Origin: Vibrio lentus
GTDB taxonomy: Bacteria; Pseudomonadota; Gammaproteobacteria; Enterobacterales; Vibrionaceae
Direction of reading: 5' to 3'
Length of the DNA stretch: 64,000 bases
NCBI RefSeq assembly: GCF_030409755.1
Contig: NZ_JAUFQE010000002.1
Coordinates: 1,116,001-1,180,000, forward strand
Under the pieces are notes generated by a model, which worked only from the letters and a program-made list of their open reading frames with translations, did not search any database and was not told the origin of the DNA. Position numbers and translations under genes: made by a program. Each line of letters opens with the position of its first letter. Position 1 is the stretch's first letter. Positions 6,694 to 14,762 of the stretch are shown piece after piece.

Positions 6694-6757
6694 TAAGCTA
6701 ATAAGCTAATAAGCTAATAAGCTAATAAGCTAATAAGCTAACAGGCTAACAGGCGAA
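6694..6757 (+). repeat. 8-bp tandem repeat TAAGCTAA, six exact plus two variant copies
   Basis: Six identical TAAGCTAA units occupy 6694-6741, followed by CAGGCTAA and CAGGCGAA. The array ends 16 bp before the start of the lipoprotein gene at 6774, within its likely promoter or leader. Copy-number changes by slippage could alter promoter spacing. Confidence 0.85.
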
Positions 6758-6773
6758 GAGTGAGGGTTCAGGT

Positions 6774-7154
6774 ATGACAAGGTTTCTATTACTACTATTG
6801 TTTACGATTATTTCTACGGGCTGTGGAACAAGTGACAGTGCTTTAATTGAAAGCGGGCATAACATGGCTTACGTGCAAGGTTTTCATGATGGCAGACATA
6901 GTGGCATGCAAGAAGCGGGTAATAACTTTGAAACCTTCATAAAAGACCAAAAGCGGTTCGAGTCCGATACTGATTATAAGCAAGGTTGGATCGCCGGCGA
7001 GTCTGAGGGGAAAAGATTACAAGACGAAGCAACGTCATTTGGTAAAGGTGTCGCAGGTAGTTATTCCCCTAAAGCTGAAGCGACGAACTCTGACGATGTG
7101 GCAAAAGAAGCGCTGAAAGGTGTCGATACCTCAGGCTTGAAAAGTTTAGAGTGA
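6774..7154 (+). CDS. Hypothetical lipoprotein
   Basis: A 126-residue protein with a lipoprotein signal: MTRFLLLLLFTIISTGC, Cys at about residue 17. The mature part is hydrophilic, rich in Gly, Glu and Lys, with a repeated YxxGxxxGxxxG-like pattern (AYVQGFHDGRHSGMQEAG; YKQGWIAGESEGKR) that suggests a short glycine-helix repeat. No enzymatic motif is seen. It is probably anchored to the envelope. The 8-bp repeat array directly upstream may influence its expression. Confidence 0.7.
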   Translation: MTRFLLLLLFTIISTGCGTSDSALIESGHNMAYVQGFHDGRHSGMQEAGNNFETFIKDQKRFESDTDYKQGWIAGESEGKRLQDEATSFGKGVAGSYSPKAEATNSDDVAKEALKGVDTSGLKSLE

Positions 7155-7203
7155 TGAAGTCAGAATATAGCGAGTGGTCGAGAAGCATAATGCTGACTTG
7201 AAA

Positions 7204-7500
7204 ATGCATGCAACAGGATACTTTGAAACGCCTTATGCCATGGAGTGGATGAACTTCGATGAAGACAGTTCATTGCCAGAAGTCATTAAGACGCAGCCAC
7301 ATATAGGGTATGTTGTAGAAAACTTGGAAGATGCCATCAATGGCAGAAACATCGTTTTAGCGCCAACAAGCCCGGCACCGGGAGTTAAAGTGGCGTTTGT
7401 TCTCGAAGGCCGAGACCTTATTGAATTCCTGCAGTTTGATCGACCTGAACACGAAGTTTGGCCACACCCAAACAAGTTCATGTTAGAGCTCTTAGGCTAG
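7204..7500 (+). CDS. VOC/glyoxalase-like protein
   Basis: About 98 residues from the ATG at 7204 (MHATGYF). An in-frame GTG at 7174 would add ten residues; neither start has a good Shine-Dalgarno. The core PHIGYVVENLEDAINGRNIV followed by VKVAFVLEGRDLIEFLQFD has the beta-alpha-beta-beta-beta layout of a glyoxalase/bleomycin-resistance half-domain, with the His and terminal Glu in usual metal-ligand positions. The protein is shorter than a full two-module domain and probably dimerises. The substrate is unknown. Confidence 0.65.
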   Translation: MHATGYFETPYAMEWMNFDEDSSLPEVIKTQPHIGYVVENLEDAINGRNIVLAPTSPAPGVKVAFVLEGRDLIEFLQFDRPEHEVWPHPNKFMLELLG

Positions 7501-7562
7501 CTTAGAGAGCATAGGTTAGCTTAGAGATCATAGCTAAAGTCTTTAACAAGAAATATGAATTA

Positions 7563-7602
7563 GAAACCCAACGTTTAGGTCAATAGTCCAACGTTGGGTT
7601 TC
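7563..7602 (+). terminator. Strong hairpin, probable terminator
   Basis: GAAACCCAACGT at 7563-7574 is exactly complementary to ACGTTGGGTTTC at 7591-7602. It lies about 60 bp after the VOC gene. The T-run after the stem is poor (GTGTTTC), so efficiency is uncertain. The following 200 bp to the next gene hold nothing recognisable. Confidence 0.6.
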
Positions 7603-7809
7603 GTGTTTCTGGTGTCATGGTTTAGATTGGGCAATCTCGCCGTATAATCGGTTATTCGGTGTCGTTAGAAAAGCGTTGGCTACAAACCTAAATCGATAAC
7701 GAGGCATTTCGGATGATGCTTAATACTTGGTAATTTAGTGCTAAGTGGTTTAACGAATTTGTTTTGCGGGTACAATCATAAGGTCGTTGTATGCAAGATT
7801 TGGTTTCTA

Positions 7810-8097
7810 ATGAAAAAAATGATGGCTGTTTTAGTCACTCTACTTCTTAGTGGATGTTCTCTATTTATTACTGGCGCTTATTTAGGGAAGGATTGGCCAG
7901 GAAGGGATGTTGACGCACTCATAGAGCATTGGGGAGAGCCGAATGAGGTTATTGTGAGTGATAGCGGTGAGAAAGAAGTGATCTATAAATTATTCAGTGA
8001 TACTTGTACTTATACATTTTATTCTGATTCAGCGGATGTCATAACTGATTATGACTATGAAAGTACATGGTTGGGTACGTGTAAACCCATAGGTTAG
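7810..8097 (+). CDS. Hypothetical lipoprotein
   Basis: A 95-residue protein from MKKMMAVLVTLLLSGCS with a lipobox LSGC (Cys about residue 15). The mature part begins near GAYLGKDWPGRDVDALIEHWGEPNEV, a pattern seen in SmpA/BamE-like and other small lipoproteins where a helix precedes a GxP turn and two strands (EKEVIYKLFS, CTYTFYSD). Two further Cys could form a disulphide. The ATG at 7810 is chosen over an upstream in-frame ATG at 7738 because it gives a proper signal peptide. Confidence 0.7.
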   Translation: MKKMMAVLVTLLLSGCSLFITGAYLGKDWPGRDVDALIEHWGEPNEVIVSDSGEKEVIYKLFSDTCTYTFYSDSADVITDYDYESTWLGTCKPIG

Positions 8098-8247
8098 TGT
8101 CACAGACCGCTATTCTTAAATGCGATTGTAGAGTTCTGCCTTACTGCACAACATCTATTTCAGAGACAATTCAGCCTGCTGAGGTTAATAATTCCCGCAA
8201 TAGAACAGAAGACATCCAAAAACTCACATGTTCAAAGGTAAGTCACT

Positions 8248-8649
8248 ATGAGTCTCAATGTTAAATGGGGTGGTGAGTGTCAATTTAAAGTGACCACAGA
8301 GGGTGGTTTCAATTTTGACATCGACGCCACCAGCAACCAAGCACCGTGTCCAACCGAGGTACTTTTGTCTGCACTCGGCGCATGCAGTGCAACGGATGTG
8401 GTTTTGATCCTTCAAGAGAAAGGTTTCGAAATCTCAGGGCTAGAAAATAACGTCACACACACCTTAACGGACGAAGAACCTCGATTGTATAAATCTGCCA
8501 ATCTCCATTTTTCGGTACAAAGCTGTGGGATTTCTGAGTCAGATATTCTTACTGCGGCTCAAGAAGCCGTTTCAAAACATTGCCATGTTTGCTTGATGCT
8601 GCAACCTAAAATAAAGATTACTTGTTCGGCAGAAGTGATAGCAGCGTAA
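8248..8649 (+). CDS. OsmC family protein (YhfA-like)
   Basis: A 133-residue OsmC/Ohr superfamily protein. Key segments are QAPCPTEVLLSALGACSATDV, with the first redox-type Cys in GACSATD at about residue 50, and the C-terminal KHCHVCLMLQ with a second Cys pair, matching the YhfA/OsmC subgroup. OsmC and Ohr proteins reduce organic hydroperoxides; the YhfA branch is not well defined. The gene is soluble and stands 48 bp upstream of the tRNA-binding OB-fold gene, possibly as a two-gene unit. Confidence 0.85.
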   Translation: MSLNVKWGGECQFKVTTEGGFNFDIDATSNQAPCPTEVLLSALGACSATDVVLILQEKGFEISGLENNVTHTLTDEEPRLYKSANLHFSVQSCGISESDILTAAQEAVSKHCHVCLMLQPKIKITCSAEVIAA

Positions 8650-8697
8650 CTTTCATCATAGAGCGTTAAACGCTCATCACAAATTTAGGATATACCT

Positions 8698-9051
8698 ATG
8701 AAACCAGCACCAATCAAAGACGAAATTACATTCGACGATTTTGCAAAGCTTGATATCCGAGTTGGTCAAATCAAGGAAGTGAGCGAAGTCGCTAAGTCTG
8801 ACAAATTAATGAAGCTAACCGTAGATTTTGGCGACCACACGCGTTCAATCTTGGCTGGCATTAAACAAGAACGTGAAAACCCGAAAGAGATTGAAGGCAA
8901 ACAGGCGCTATTTGTGGTGAACCTTCCAGAAAGAAAAATGGCAGGTGAAGTTTCTCAAGGGATGCTTTTCGACATTGGCTACGAAGATAAACTGCAACCG
9001 TGTTTAGCTTGCCCAGAAAACGAAATGCCCAATGGTGCTAGAGCGGGTTAG
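8698..9051 (+). CDS. tRNA-binding OB-fold protein (YgjH/Trbp111-like)
   Basis: A 117-residue stand-alone tRNA-binding domain of the MetRS C-terminal/EMAPII type. Visible landmarks are DFAKLDIRVGQIKEVSEVAKSD, AGIKQ, LFVVNLPERKMAGEVSQGM and PNGARAG. Such proteins bind the tRNA elbow as dimers, and some (CsaA) act like chaperones. The sequence differs from E. coli YgjH but shares all the landmark positions. The start ATG follows AGGATATACCT. No amino-acylation domain is attached. Confidence 0.85.
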   Translation: MKPAPIKDEITFDDFAKLDIRVGQIKEVSEVAKSDKLMKLTVDFGDHTRSILAGIKQERENPKEIEGKQALFVVNLPERKMAGEVSQGMLFDIGYEDKLQPCLACPENEMPNGARAG

Positions 9052-9125
9052 AACATAAATGAAATTTTGGTGGCGGGATCGTTTACAACTTACTGTATAA
9101 ATAAAATAGTAGATATTGGGTATAT

Positions 9126-9566
9126 ATGGACGTTTGGTTTTTAGTTACCGCAATCAGTTTTGTTGTCTGCTTGGTCGCAACTTTAGTTAGTTTAGTCATT
9201 AATGTTAGGCTAAAAGTCACTCTTTATTGGTTTGGCTTAGCATTTCTAAGTGTGACGCTATTTTTTGCTCAGGAATACACGATACGCCATTTACTATCGG
9301 ATAGGCTAGTCGAGGAAAGTTTCGTTATTTCGTCTAATGAAGAAGTTAACAAGCTTAGTCTATTGAGAGCTCTAAAAAATAAGCAATATGTAGATATAAA
9401 CAGGACTAAACCAACGGTTAAAAACAAAGTTAGAATCGTCGCGCGCGATGGAGAAGTAGAGTTAATCTTAGCTAAGGACTCAGTGCACGAAGATATCTAC
9501 TGGGTGTATTACCCTAAATATCGTTTTAGTCGAATCAATGATATTGGAAAAATTAGGTTGGACTAG
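9126..9566 (+). CDS. Hypothetical membrane protein
   Basis: A 146-residue protein with two N-terminal membrane segments (about residues 4-24 and 32-50), then a charged domain of some 95 residues that is probably soluble (KNKVRIVARDGEVELILA, EDIYWVYYPKYRFS). No family is recognised. It lies alone between the tRNA-binding protein and DUF3291 genes. An AT-rich leader precedes the ATG, with only a weak GGG at 9118-9120. Confidence 0.6.
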   Translation: MDVWFLVTAISFVVCLVATLVSLVINVRLKVTLYWFGLAFLSVTLFFAQEYTIRHLLSDRLVEESFVISSNEEVNKLSLLRALKNKQYVDINRTKPTVKNKVRIVARDGEVELILAKDSVHEDIYWVYYPKYRFSRINDIGKIRLD

Positions 9567-9745
9567 GTATTTACATAACAATACGCATAAATAAATACAC
9601 ATAAAAAATCACCGGAAGAACTGGAAAGTAGTTTCCGTGTTACGGTGTAAAAATTCAGCTTGAGACTTTGGTTAGCGATTGACGTTGGTAATTGCTCATC
9701 GAAGTGTTCTCCATTTTTATCATAATCATTCAAGGAAGAAGCATT

Positions 9746-10195
9746 GTGAAATTAGCTCAGTTAAATATTGCTCTGGCGAAGTACCCTTTAGATGCGCCTG
9801 AAATCAAAGATTTTGTTGATAATTTGGATCTGGTTAATGGCATAGCCGAAAGCAGTGAAGGATTTGTCTGGCGTCTCAAAGATGAATCTGGTGATGCGAC
9901 CAATATCAAAGCGTTCGATAATCCGAACATGATCGTCAATATGTCTGTGTGGGATTCAGTAGATTCGTTAAAGAACTTCATGTTTAGAACTCATCATCGC
10001 GACTTCATGCGAAGAAAAAACGAATGGTTTCATCGTTTAGCTGAAGATACGTATGTTCTTTGGTGGGTTGAAGATGATCACATCCCAAGCCTTGATGAAG
10101 CTATCGAGCGACTAGAACACCTTAGAGAAGTGGGTGACACACCTTATGCATTCACATTTAAAACCAATTTTACTGAATTAGAAGCGCAAGAATAG
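9746..10195 (+). CDS. DUF3291 domain protein
   Basis: A 149-residue protein starting at a GTG (KLAQLNIALAKYPLDAPEI) with AAGGAAGAA 8 bp upstream; a longer in-frame ATG at 9692 lacks such support. DUF3291 landmarks are visible: GFVWRLKDESGDATNI, NMSVWDSVDSLKNF, HRDFMRRKNEWF and YVLWWVEDDHIPSLDEA. The fold resembles dimeric ferredoxin-like ABM mono-oxygenases, but no catalytic role is established. It is a cytosolic single gene in the cassette-like region. Confidence 0.8.
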   Translation: MKLAQLNIALAKYPLDAPEIKDFVDNLDLVNGIAESSEGFVWRLKDESGDATNIKAFDNPNMIVNMSVWDSVDSLKNFMFRTHHRDFMRRKNEWFHRLAEDTYVLWWVEDDHIPSLDEAIERLEHLREVGDTPYAFTFKTNFTELEAQE

Positions 10196-10275
10196 CTTTG
10201 TATAACAGTGTTTTGCGGGTTCCTTTGGTATTGTCAGTTTTACATCTTAAAGGCGTTGTTTGTTAACGAGGAACT

Positions 10276-10779
10276 ATGACCAAAATCTATTTCGTTTGTG
10301 GCTTTATTGGGTCGGGTAAAACTACGTACTCTAAACGACTTGCAGAAGAGCATAACGCCTTTCGCTTCTCCATAGATGAATGGATGATTCCTCTCTATGG
10401 CGAGCATATGGATCGTGAAACCTTTGACCACCGTTTAGCGACTCTACAGGGGTTATTCAAAGACTCGGCAACACAACTTTTCTCTCTTGATGTGCCTGTT
10501 ATTTTTGACTTCGGTTTTTGGCGCAAAGCCGATCGAAATGCTTTTACTGAATGGGCATTAAATGCAGGTGTTAAAAGTGAAGTACATTACTTGGATATTC
10601 CTTTTGAAACCTGTAAAGAGAGGGCATTTCATCGTAATTCAGAGTTGAACGGAAAATCTTATGAAATGACGCCAGAAATGTTGGAGTTGTTCTGGTCTTG
10701 GTTCGAAGTCCCAGATCCCGATGAAAATGTGGTTTGGGTTCAGCAAGCGCTCTCATTGCGGAGCAAACTGGCTTTGTAG
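10276..10779 (+). CDS. ATP-binding P-loop kinase (AAA_33 type)
   Basis: A 167-residue protein with Walker A GFIGSGKTT at residues 9-17 and a downstream FSIDEWM acidic motif. VIFDFGFWRKADRNAF and HYLDIPFETCKERAFHRN fit the lid/arginine region of the zeta-like/AAA_33 kinase group. Relatives phosphorylate small molecules, some of them antibiotics such as chloramphenicol; the substrate here is unknown. The spacer upstream contains TATAACAG and AGGCGTTGTTTG at attC-like positions, suggesting a former cassette. Confidence 0.8.
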   Translation: MTKIYFVCGFIGSGKTTYSKRLAEEHNAFRFSIDEWMIPLYGEHMDRETFDHRLATLQGLFKDSATQLFSLDVPVIFDFGFWRKADRNAFTEWALNAGVKSEVHYLDIPFETCKERAFHRNSELNGKSYEMTPEMLELFWSWFEVPDPDENVVWVQQALSLRSKLAL

Positions 10780-10867
10780 TGATTGGAACATCGAGTGTGG
10801 CAATTGCACGCAGTCACGGAGTGGATGACGGTGCATAAGTGAATAACTGAAAAAAAAGGATAAATAG

Positions 10868-11380
10868 ATGCAGTTTGCGAAGGCATTTGAATACAAAAAA
10901 TGGGCAAATAGTCAGTTACTCGATTTTGGAGAGAAACAATTCTCAAAACTGCCGGAAAACGATGGCACATTTTTCATTAGAATTCTAAACCATACAACTG
11001 TAGTGGATAGCCTATTCATAAGTCGAATTCTCGGTGAACCGGAAAAATATACTGCTGATAATACTGTTGAAACTCCTTCCTTTTCAGAGCTGCGTGAGAG
11101 GATGGCTCATAATGATACTCGGTTAGTGCAGTATGCAATGTCAGCCTCAAAAGATGAGTTAGACAAAGTTATTCAGTTTAACTTCGTAGATGGTGATATA
11201 GGGACAATGTCTGTTGAAGAAGTCCTTCTCCACTTGCTCACACACGGTAATAACCACAGAGGCATGGCGTCTAGAGTGTTAGCTGAAAACAATTTAGAAC
11301 GCCCAAAGGACACATTTACCCGCTATCTGCACTTTGCTGAGCCAGCACGTAGAGGTAGCGACATGTTGAAAGAAAAGTAA
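10868..11380 (+). CDS. DinB family protein
   Basis: A 170-residue four-helix-bundle protein of the DinB/YfiT-like metal-binding superfamily. It starts with the YKKWANSQLLDF helix, then has a His in RILNHTTVVD and the HGNNHRG motif near residue 127, together forming a His triad for a divalent metal. Members include thiol-dependent S-transferases such as bacillithiol or maleylpyruvate isomerase types. It sits only 6 bp before a GNAT gene, so the two are probably co-translated. No LexA box is visible upstream despite the family name. Confidence 0.85.
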   Translation: MQFAKAFEYKKWANSQLLDFGEKQFSKLPENDGTFFIRILNHTTVVDSLFISRILGEPEKYTADNTVETPSFSELRERMAHNDTRLVQYAMSASKDELDKVIQFNFVDGDIGTMSVEEVLLHLLTHGNNHRGMASRVLAENNLERPKDTFTRYLHFAEPARRGSDMLKEK

Positions 11381-11386
11381 AAGGTT

Positions 11387-11845
11387 ATGTACTTAAGAAC
11401 AGCACATACGCATGAGTTGGATGATATTTATCTCATGGGTTTTGATGTATGGGGAAGCCAGTTGTCGGTCGATGAGTATCTAGCTTGTTGTTACAACAGT
11501 GGTAAGTATCAGAATGGAACTTGGTATGTGCTAATAGAACAGGAACAAATTGTGTCTTCTTTGATTGTTTATCAGAGAGAGTTTGGCCTTTTGGAAGGAA
11601 GCCGTGGGCTGGGTTCCATTGCAACGCCACCAGAATTAAGGGGCAAAGGCTATGCTTCAAAATTAATTAACTTGGTAAAAGATGAGCTATTCCAAGATCA
11701 AAATAGTAAGGCATTGTTTCTGCATAGTGATATTGACAAAGAGTTTTATAGGCGACTAGGATTTACCGCAATTGAAGGTTCTGACTGTATGTACAGTACG
11801 AGTGATAACGCGGAATTCAAAGGCGCGATACCTGCGTATTTTTAA
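11387..11845 (+). CDS. GNAT family N-acetyltransferase
   Basis: A 152-residue GNAT protein, coupled to the DinB gene by a 6-bp gap. Motif A is ATPPELRGKGYASKLINLV, and the C terminus has DIDKEFYRRLGF. The N-terminal half contains a double Cys (YLACCYNSGKY) and GLLEGSRGLGS. This arrangement resembles Eis-like or generic small-molecule acetyltransferases; the substrate cannot be inferred. Confidence 0.8.
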   Translation: MYLRTAHTHELDDIYLMGFDVWGSQLSVDEYLACCYNSGKYQNGTWYVLIEQEQIVSSLIVYQREFGLLEGSRGLGSIATPPELRGKGYASKLINLVKDELFQDQNSKALFLHSDIDKEFYRRLGFTAIEGSDCMYSTSDNAEFKGAIPAYF

Positions 11846-11927
11846 TCGCGAACATTATATTTGTTTTTACGCAGAATAAATGGCCAACGGTTGAAGCTTG
11901 ATGCTTGGCATTTGATTTAGGGAAAGA

Positions 11928-12758
11928 ATGAGAGTTTTAATAGCAGGTGCCAATGGTTATATTGGTCGTCACATTACGAAGGCATTCGTAAACAGTGGTT
12001 TTGATGTTTTTCGCTACAGCAGGGACAAAGGCATTGCCGCTTGTTCGGATTGCATCAAAGACCTATCCGCAGATTATGAAGATTACTTCGATGTGGTTAT
12101 CAATTGCGCACGCCCTCACTGGTCAGAATTTTCGCCAGTTGAAATCGCAGACATTGAACATGGCTTGCTCAAACAGCTTGATAGATTTGCGTCTGAAGAT
12201 GCGATAAAGATCCACACATCGGGAGTTTGGCTCTTTGGTAATGCATCTCAACAAGACCTCAAAGAGTTTAGGCTTAAACCTTTAAAGGCCGTTGAGTTAG
12301 ACGTAAAAACAATTCACTCAGTGATTCGTACTAACTGGCATATCGTTTACTGCCCGAGCTTGGTATATGGCGGTGGCAATTGCCAATTAAAGCGAATCAT
12401 CGAATCGTATGTTGAACAAACCGCTCAAGTTGCCGTTCCTTCCCAAGGCCACAATCAATACGTCCACGTTTATGATATTGCCAAGTTTTATTTACTATTG
12501 GTACAAAACCCAGTTTCAGAAATGCAGCACTTTATTGCAGAAACTAAGGGGTACAGCCCAGTTGAGTTTGCGCAACTTTTATTAGAATCAAATGTGATTC
12601 AAAAAGTAGATGAACGTTCTTGGGTGGAATTCGCGGCTCTAAATGGTTTTGAGTCTCAACAATTAGAAAGGCTCAACCTCACTCTACCAGTGAGCCCTCT
12701 ATTCCAAGCGACTGAGTTGATTCATGAGTATATAAAAAAGTTAAACGAAGGAAGTTAA
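11928..12758 (+). CDS. NAD-dependent epimerase/dehydratase family protein
   Basis: A 276-residue extended SDR. It begins MRVLIAGANGYIGRHI, the GxxGxxG NAD(P)-binding motif, and has the Asn/Ala motif VVINCARPHW and a Tyr-containing SLVYGGG segment with an active-site-like position. The usual YxxxK is not clearly seen, so it may be an atypical SDR that binds nucleotide for regulation or acts on an unusual substrate. The C-terminal 90 residues form the variable substrate domain. It stands alone. Confidence 0.8.
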   Translation: MRVLIAGANGYIGRHITKAFVNSGFDVFRYSRDKGIAACSDCIKDLSADYEDYFDVVINCARPHWSEFSPVEIADIEHGLLKQLDRFASEDAIKIHTSGVWLFGNASQQDLKEFRLKPLKAVELDVKTIHSVIRTNWHIVYCPSLVYGGGNCQLKRIIESYVEQTAQVAVPSQGHNQYVHVYDIAKFYLLLVQNPVSEMQHFIAETKGYSPVEFAQLLLESNVIQKVDERSWVEFAALNGFESQQLERLNLTLPVSPLFQATELIHEYIKKLNEGS

Positions 12759-13156
12759 AGCGAGAGCTGAATATTGCTGCCGTGCTTTAGTATAAATACT
12801 CGGTGTGATTTTCAGTGATTCTCGATAGGCTTGCTAAAAAGCTTAATTACCGTAAGTTGCTCAGCATTAACAGCTCTTTGTTAATAATGTGTATCACTAC
12901 GCACTTCCACGTCTATCCGGGTTGATGGCATATTTGCTATGCTAGTCAGTACTTTACGAAAACCGATTGATCGGATAGTGTGCAGGTTGATAACTTTCTT
13001 TAAACACTTATTGTTGGCCTTGTGCTGTTCTAATCTGCTTTCGTAACATAATAATGACTAACAGGGCACCTCCGATATAAATAAGTACCACATCAATGTG
13101 TCAACTTGGTGGTAGTAGAATCCGTGTTGTCATAAGTTTGGTTTTGGAGGGAATTC
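12759..13156. other. Gene-free spacer containing an IS110 relic
   Basis: Almost 400 bp without an intact gene. The central part (12905-13015) is a decayed - strand transposase fragment listed separately. The rest holds no recognisable promoter motif or attC; TTCGTAACATAATAATGACTAACAGG at about 13040 shows no symmetry. Confidence 0.5.
12905..13015 (-). pseudogene. Second IS110-family transposase relic
   Basis: The - strand reads KVINLHTIRSIGFRKVLT followed by SIANMPSTRIDVEV. This matches, residue by residue with substitutions, the KVILHKSVTRSKLLTTIANL and RIGIEA segments of the relic at 1248-1725. The DNA also aligns (for example ATTTGCTATGCTAGTCAGTA against ATTTGCTATTGTAGTCAGTA). Only about 35 codons survive, with no start or catalytic region. 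Confidence 0.65.
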
Positions 13157-13642
13157 ATGATTAGGGAAATGTCTAAATCTAACTTTGTGTCATTTTGGCC
13201 TACGTTTTCAGCAGTTATTCAAGCACAAGAAACCTACGCTTTTGATCCAGAAATGACGATGGAACAAGCCTTTTCGGTTTGGTGTGAACTGCCATTAAAA
13301 ACTTATGTATATACCGAAAATGATATTGTTTTAGGATCGTACTACATAAAGTCAAATGCAATGGGGCCAAGTGGTCATATTTGTAATTGCGGTTACATGG
13401 TTTCGGTAGAGGCAAGGGGACAGGGAATAGCGCGGTCTTTGTGTGAGCACTCTCAACAAGTCGCCATTGATTTAGGCTTTGAGGCGATGCAATTTAACAG
13501 TGTCGTATCGACAAACAAAACGGCAATAAAGCTTTGGGAAAGGCTCGGCTTTAGTATTATCGGTGCTATCCCAAAGGCATATAAGCATCCTAAGTTTGGT
13601 CTCGTTAACAGCTATATCATGTACAAATCACTTAAAAAGTAA
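13157..13642 (+). CDS. GNAT family N-acetyltransferase
   Basis: A 161-residue GNAT protein. The N-terminal helix (FWPTFSAVIQAQETYAFDPE), YVYTENDIVLGSYYIK and motif A VSVEARGQGIARSLCEHS resemble the phosphinothricin/YhhY-like group. The C-terminal motif is VVSTNKTAIKLWERLGFSIIG. It starts at an ATG after GGAGGG. Substrate unknown. Confidence 0.85.
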   Translation: MIREMSKSNFVSFWPTFSAVIQAQETYAFDPEMTMEQAFSVWCELPLKTYVYTENDIVLGSYYIKSNAMGPSGHICNCGYMVSVEARGQGIARSLCEHSQQVAIDLGFEAMQFNSVVSTNKTAIKLWERLGFSIIGAIPKAYKHPKFGLVNSYIMYKSLKK

Positions 13643-13711
13643 GAAAGCCGATGAATGGCGTTATTACTTTTTAAGAAGGTTAATTTCAAGCGGTATCCTA
13701 GGAGGTTTTAA

Positions 13712-14101
13712 ATGACGATAGTCGAAAAAATTGTTAGTCGTGAAATGGAAGCTGTGATCGTTTATGAATCGGATAACGTGATTGCGTTCGCTGACCACGA
13801 TCCTATCAACTTTGGGCATATATTAATTTGTCCGACATACCCGTACACGAACTATATTGATTTACCGGAAGATGTTCTTACTGAAATTCAATCTGTCGCT
13901 AGGCAGGTATATAAGCGTATCCAAGAGGCGTTTAAGCCTGATGGGATTTCGTTCCTGCAAAATAACGGTGAGTTTAATGAATTGTCTCATTACCACCTGC
14001 ATATTTTCCCAAGGTTTGAGGATGATCAGTTCGGGTGGAAAAGTAGTGAACTCGGAATTCAAAGTATAGATAAACTGCGCGAATCATTAGAAAACTTGTA
14101 A
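13712..14101 (+). CDS. HIT family hydrolase
   Basis: A 129-residue histidine-triad protein. The signature HYHLHIFPR places the triad His at 93, 95 and 97, with the supporting FADHDPINFGHILICP strand earlier. HIT proteins hydrolyse nucleotide phosphoramidates or dinucleoside polyphosphates; the E. coli HinT-type WHVHLH pattern is altered here to YHLH. AGGAGG just upstream of the ATG is an excellent Shine-Dalgarno. The PPOX gene follows after 47 bp. Confidence 0.85.
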   Translation: MTIVEKIVSREMEAVIVYESDNVIAFADHDPINFGHILICPTYPYTNYIDLPEDVLTEIQSVARQVYKRIQEAFKPDGISFLQNNGEFNELSHYHLHIFPRFEDDQFGWKSSELGIQSIDKLRESLENL

Positions 14102-14148
14102 TTCATAGTGAAAACTAGATGCACATTAAGTGCACAAAAGGCTTAACA

Positions 14149-14757
14149 ATGAGTGAAATAAAAACGTTAGAACAATTAAATGAGCTTTATGCCGAGCCGA
14201 GTAAAAGAGCTCAAAATAAAGTACTTCCAGCGCTGGACGCCCACGCGAGCACTTTAATCAACCATTGCCATTTTGCTGTGTTGGGGACGACCGACTCGCA
14301 AGGCTTTGGCGATCTGTCTCCAAAAGGCGGTGAGCCCGGCTTTATCAAGGTTCTCGATGAGTCTACGATTCTGATACCGGATAGCTCGGGGAATAATCGT
14401 ATTGATGGCTTAAAAAACATCATCAATAACCCTGAAGTTGGCTTGCTGCTGATGGTTAATGGAATAGATGAAGTGGTGCGTGTTAAAGGTAAAGCCAGTA
14501 TTCATACCGATCCAAACTTGCTTGCGGCTTGCCCAGATGGGAAGAAAGCCCCAAAAGTCGTGATTAAAATCGCTGTAGAGTCTATGTACTTTCATTGCGC
14601 TAAGGCGGTAATGAGAGGCAAGCTTTGGTCTGATACGTTTAAAGTGGAGCGTTCTATTCTGCCATCGCTGGCACAGATCATGAAAGATCAACAAAACTTA
14701 GAAGATCCCGCGATCAATCAAGACGATATGGTCAAATATTACCAGTCCACACTGTGA
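14149..14757 (+). CDS. Pyridoxamine 5'-phosphate oxidase family, FMN-binding (MSMEG_1061-type)
   Basis: A 202-residue split-barrel flavoprotein. Landmarks are CHFAVLGTTDSQGFGDLSPKGG, ILIPDSSGNNRIDGLKNI and NPEVGLLLMVNGIDEVVRVKGKA, the signature of the FMN-binding PPOX-like subgroup named after MSMEG_1061. These enzymes bind FMN at a dimer interface; the substrate is not known. The ATG at 14149 is preferred; an in-frame ATG at 14119 lacks a Shine-Dalgarno. The stop overlaps a GTG that could start the Nudix gene. Confidence 0.85.
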   Translation: MSEIKTLEQLNELYAEPSKRAQNKVLPALDAHASTLINHCHFAVLGTTDSQGFGDLSPKGGEPGFIKVLDESTILIPDSSGNNRIDGLKNIINNPEVGLLLMVNGIDEVVRVKGKASIHTDPNLLAACPDGKKAPKVVIKIAVESMYFHCAKAVMRGKLWSDTFKVERSILPSLAQIMKDQQNLEDPAINQDDMVKYYQSTL

Positions 14758-14762
14758 TATTT

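Noticed and set aside
6694..6757. Possible CRISPR array from the regular repeats
   Set aside because: Units are directly contiguous 8-mers with no spacers; a simple tandem repeat.
10868..11380. DinB-family gene as a SOS-induced gene by name
   Set aside because: No CTGTN8ACAG site in the 88 bp upstream; the family name does not imply LexA control.
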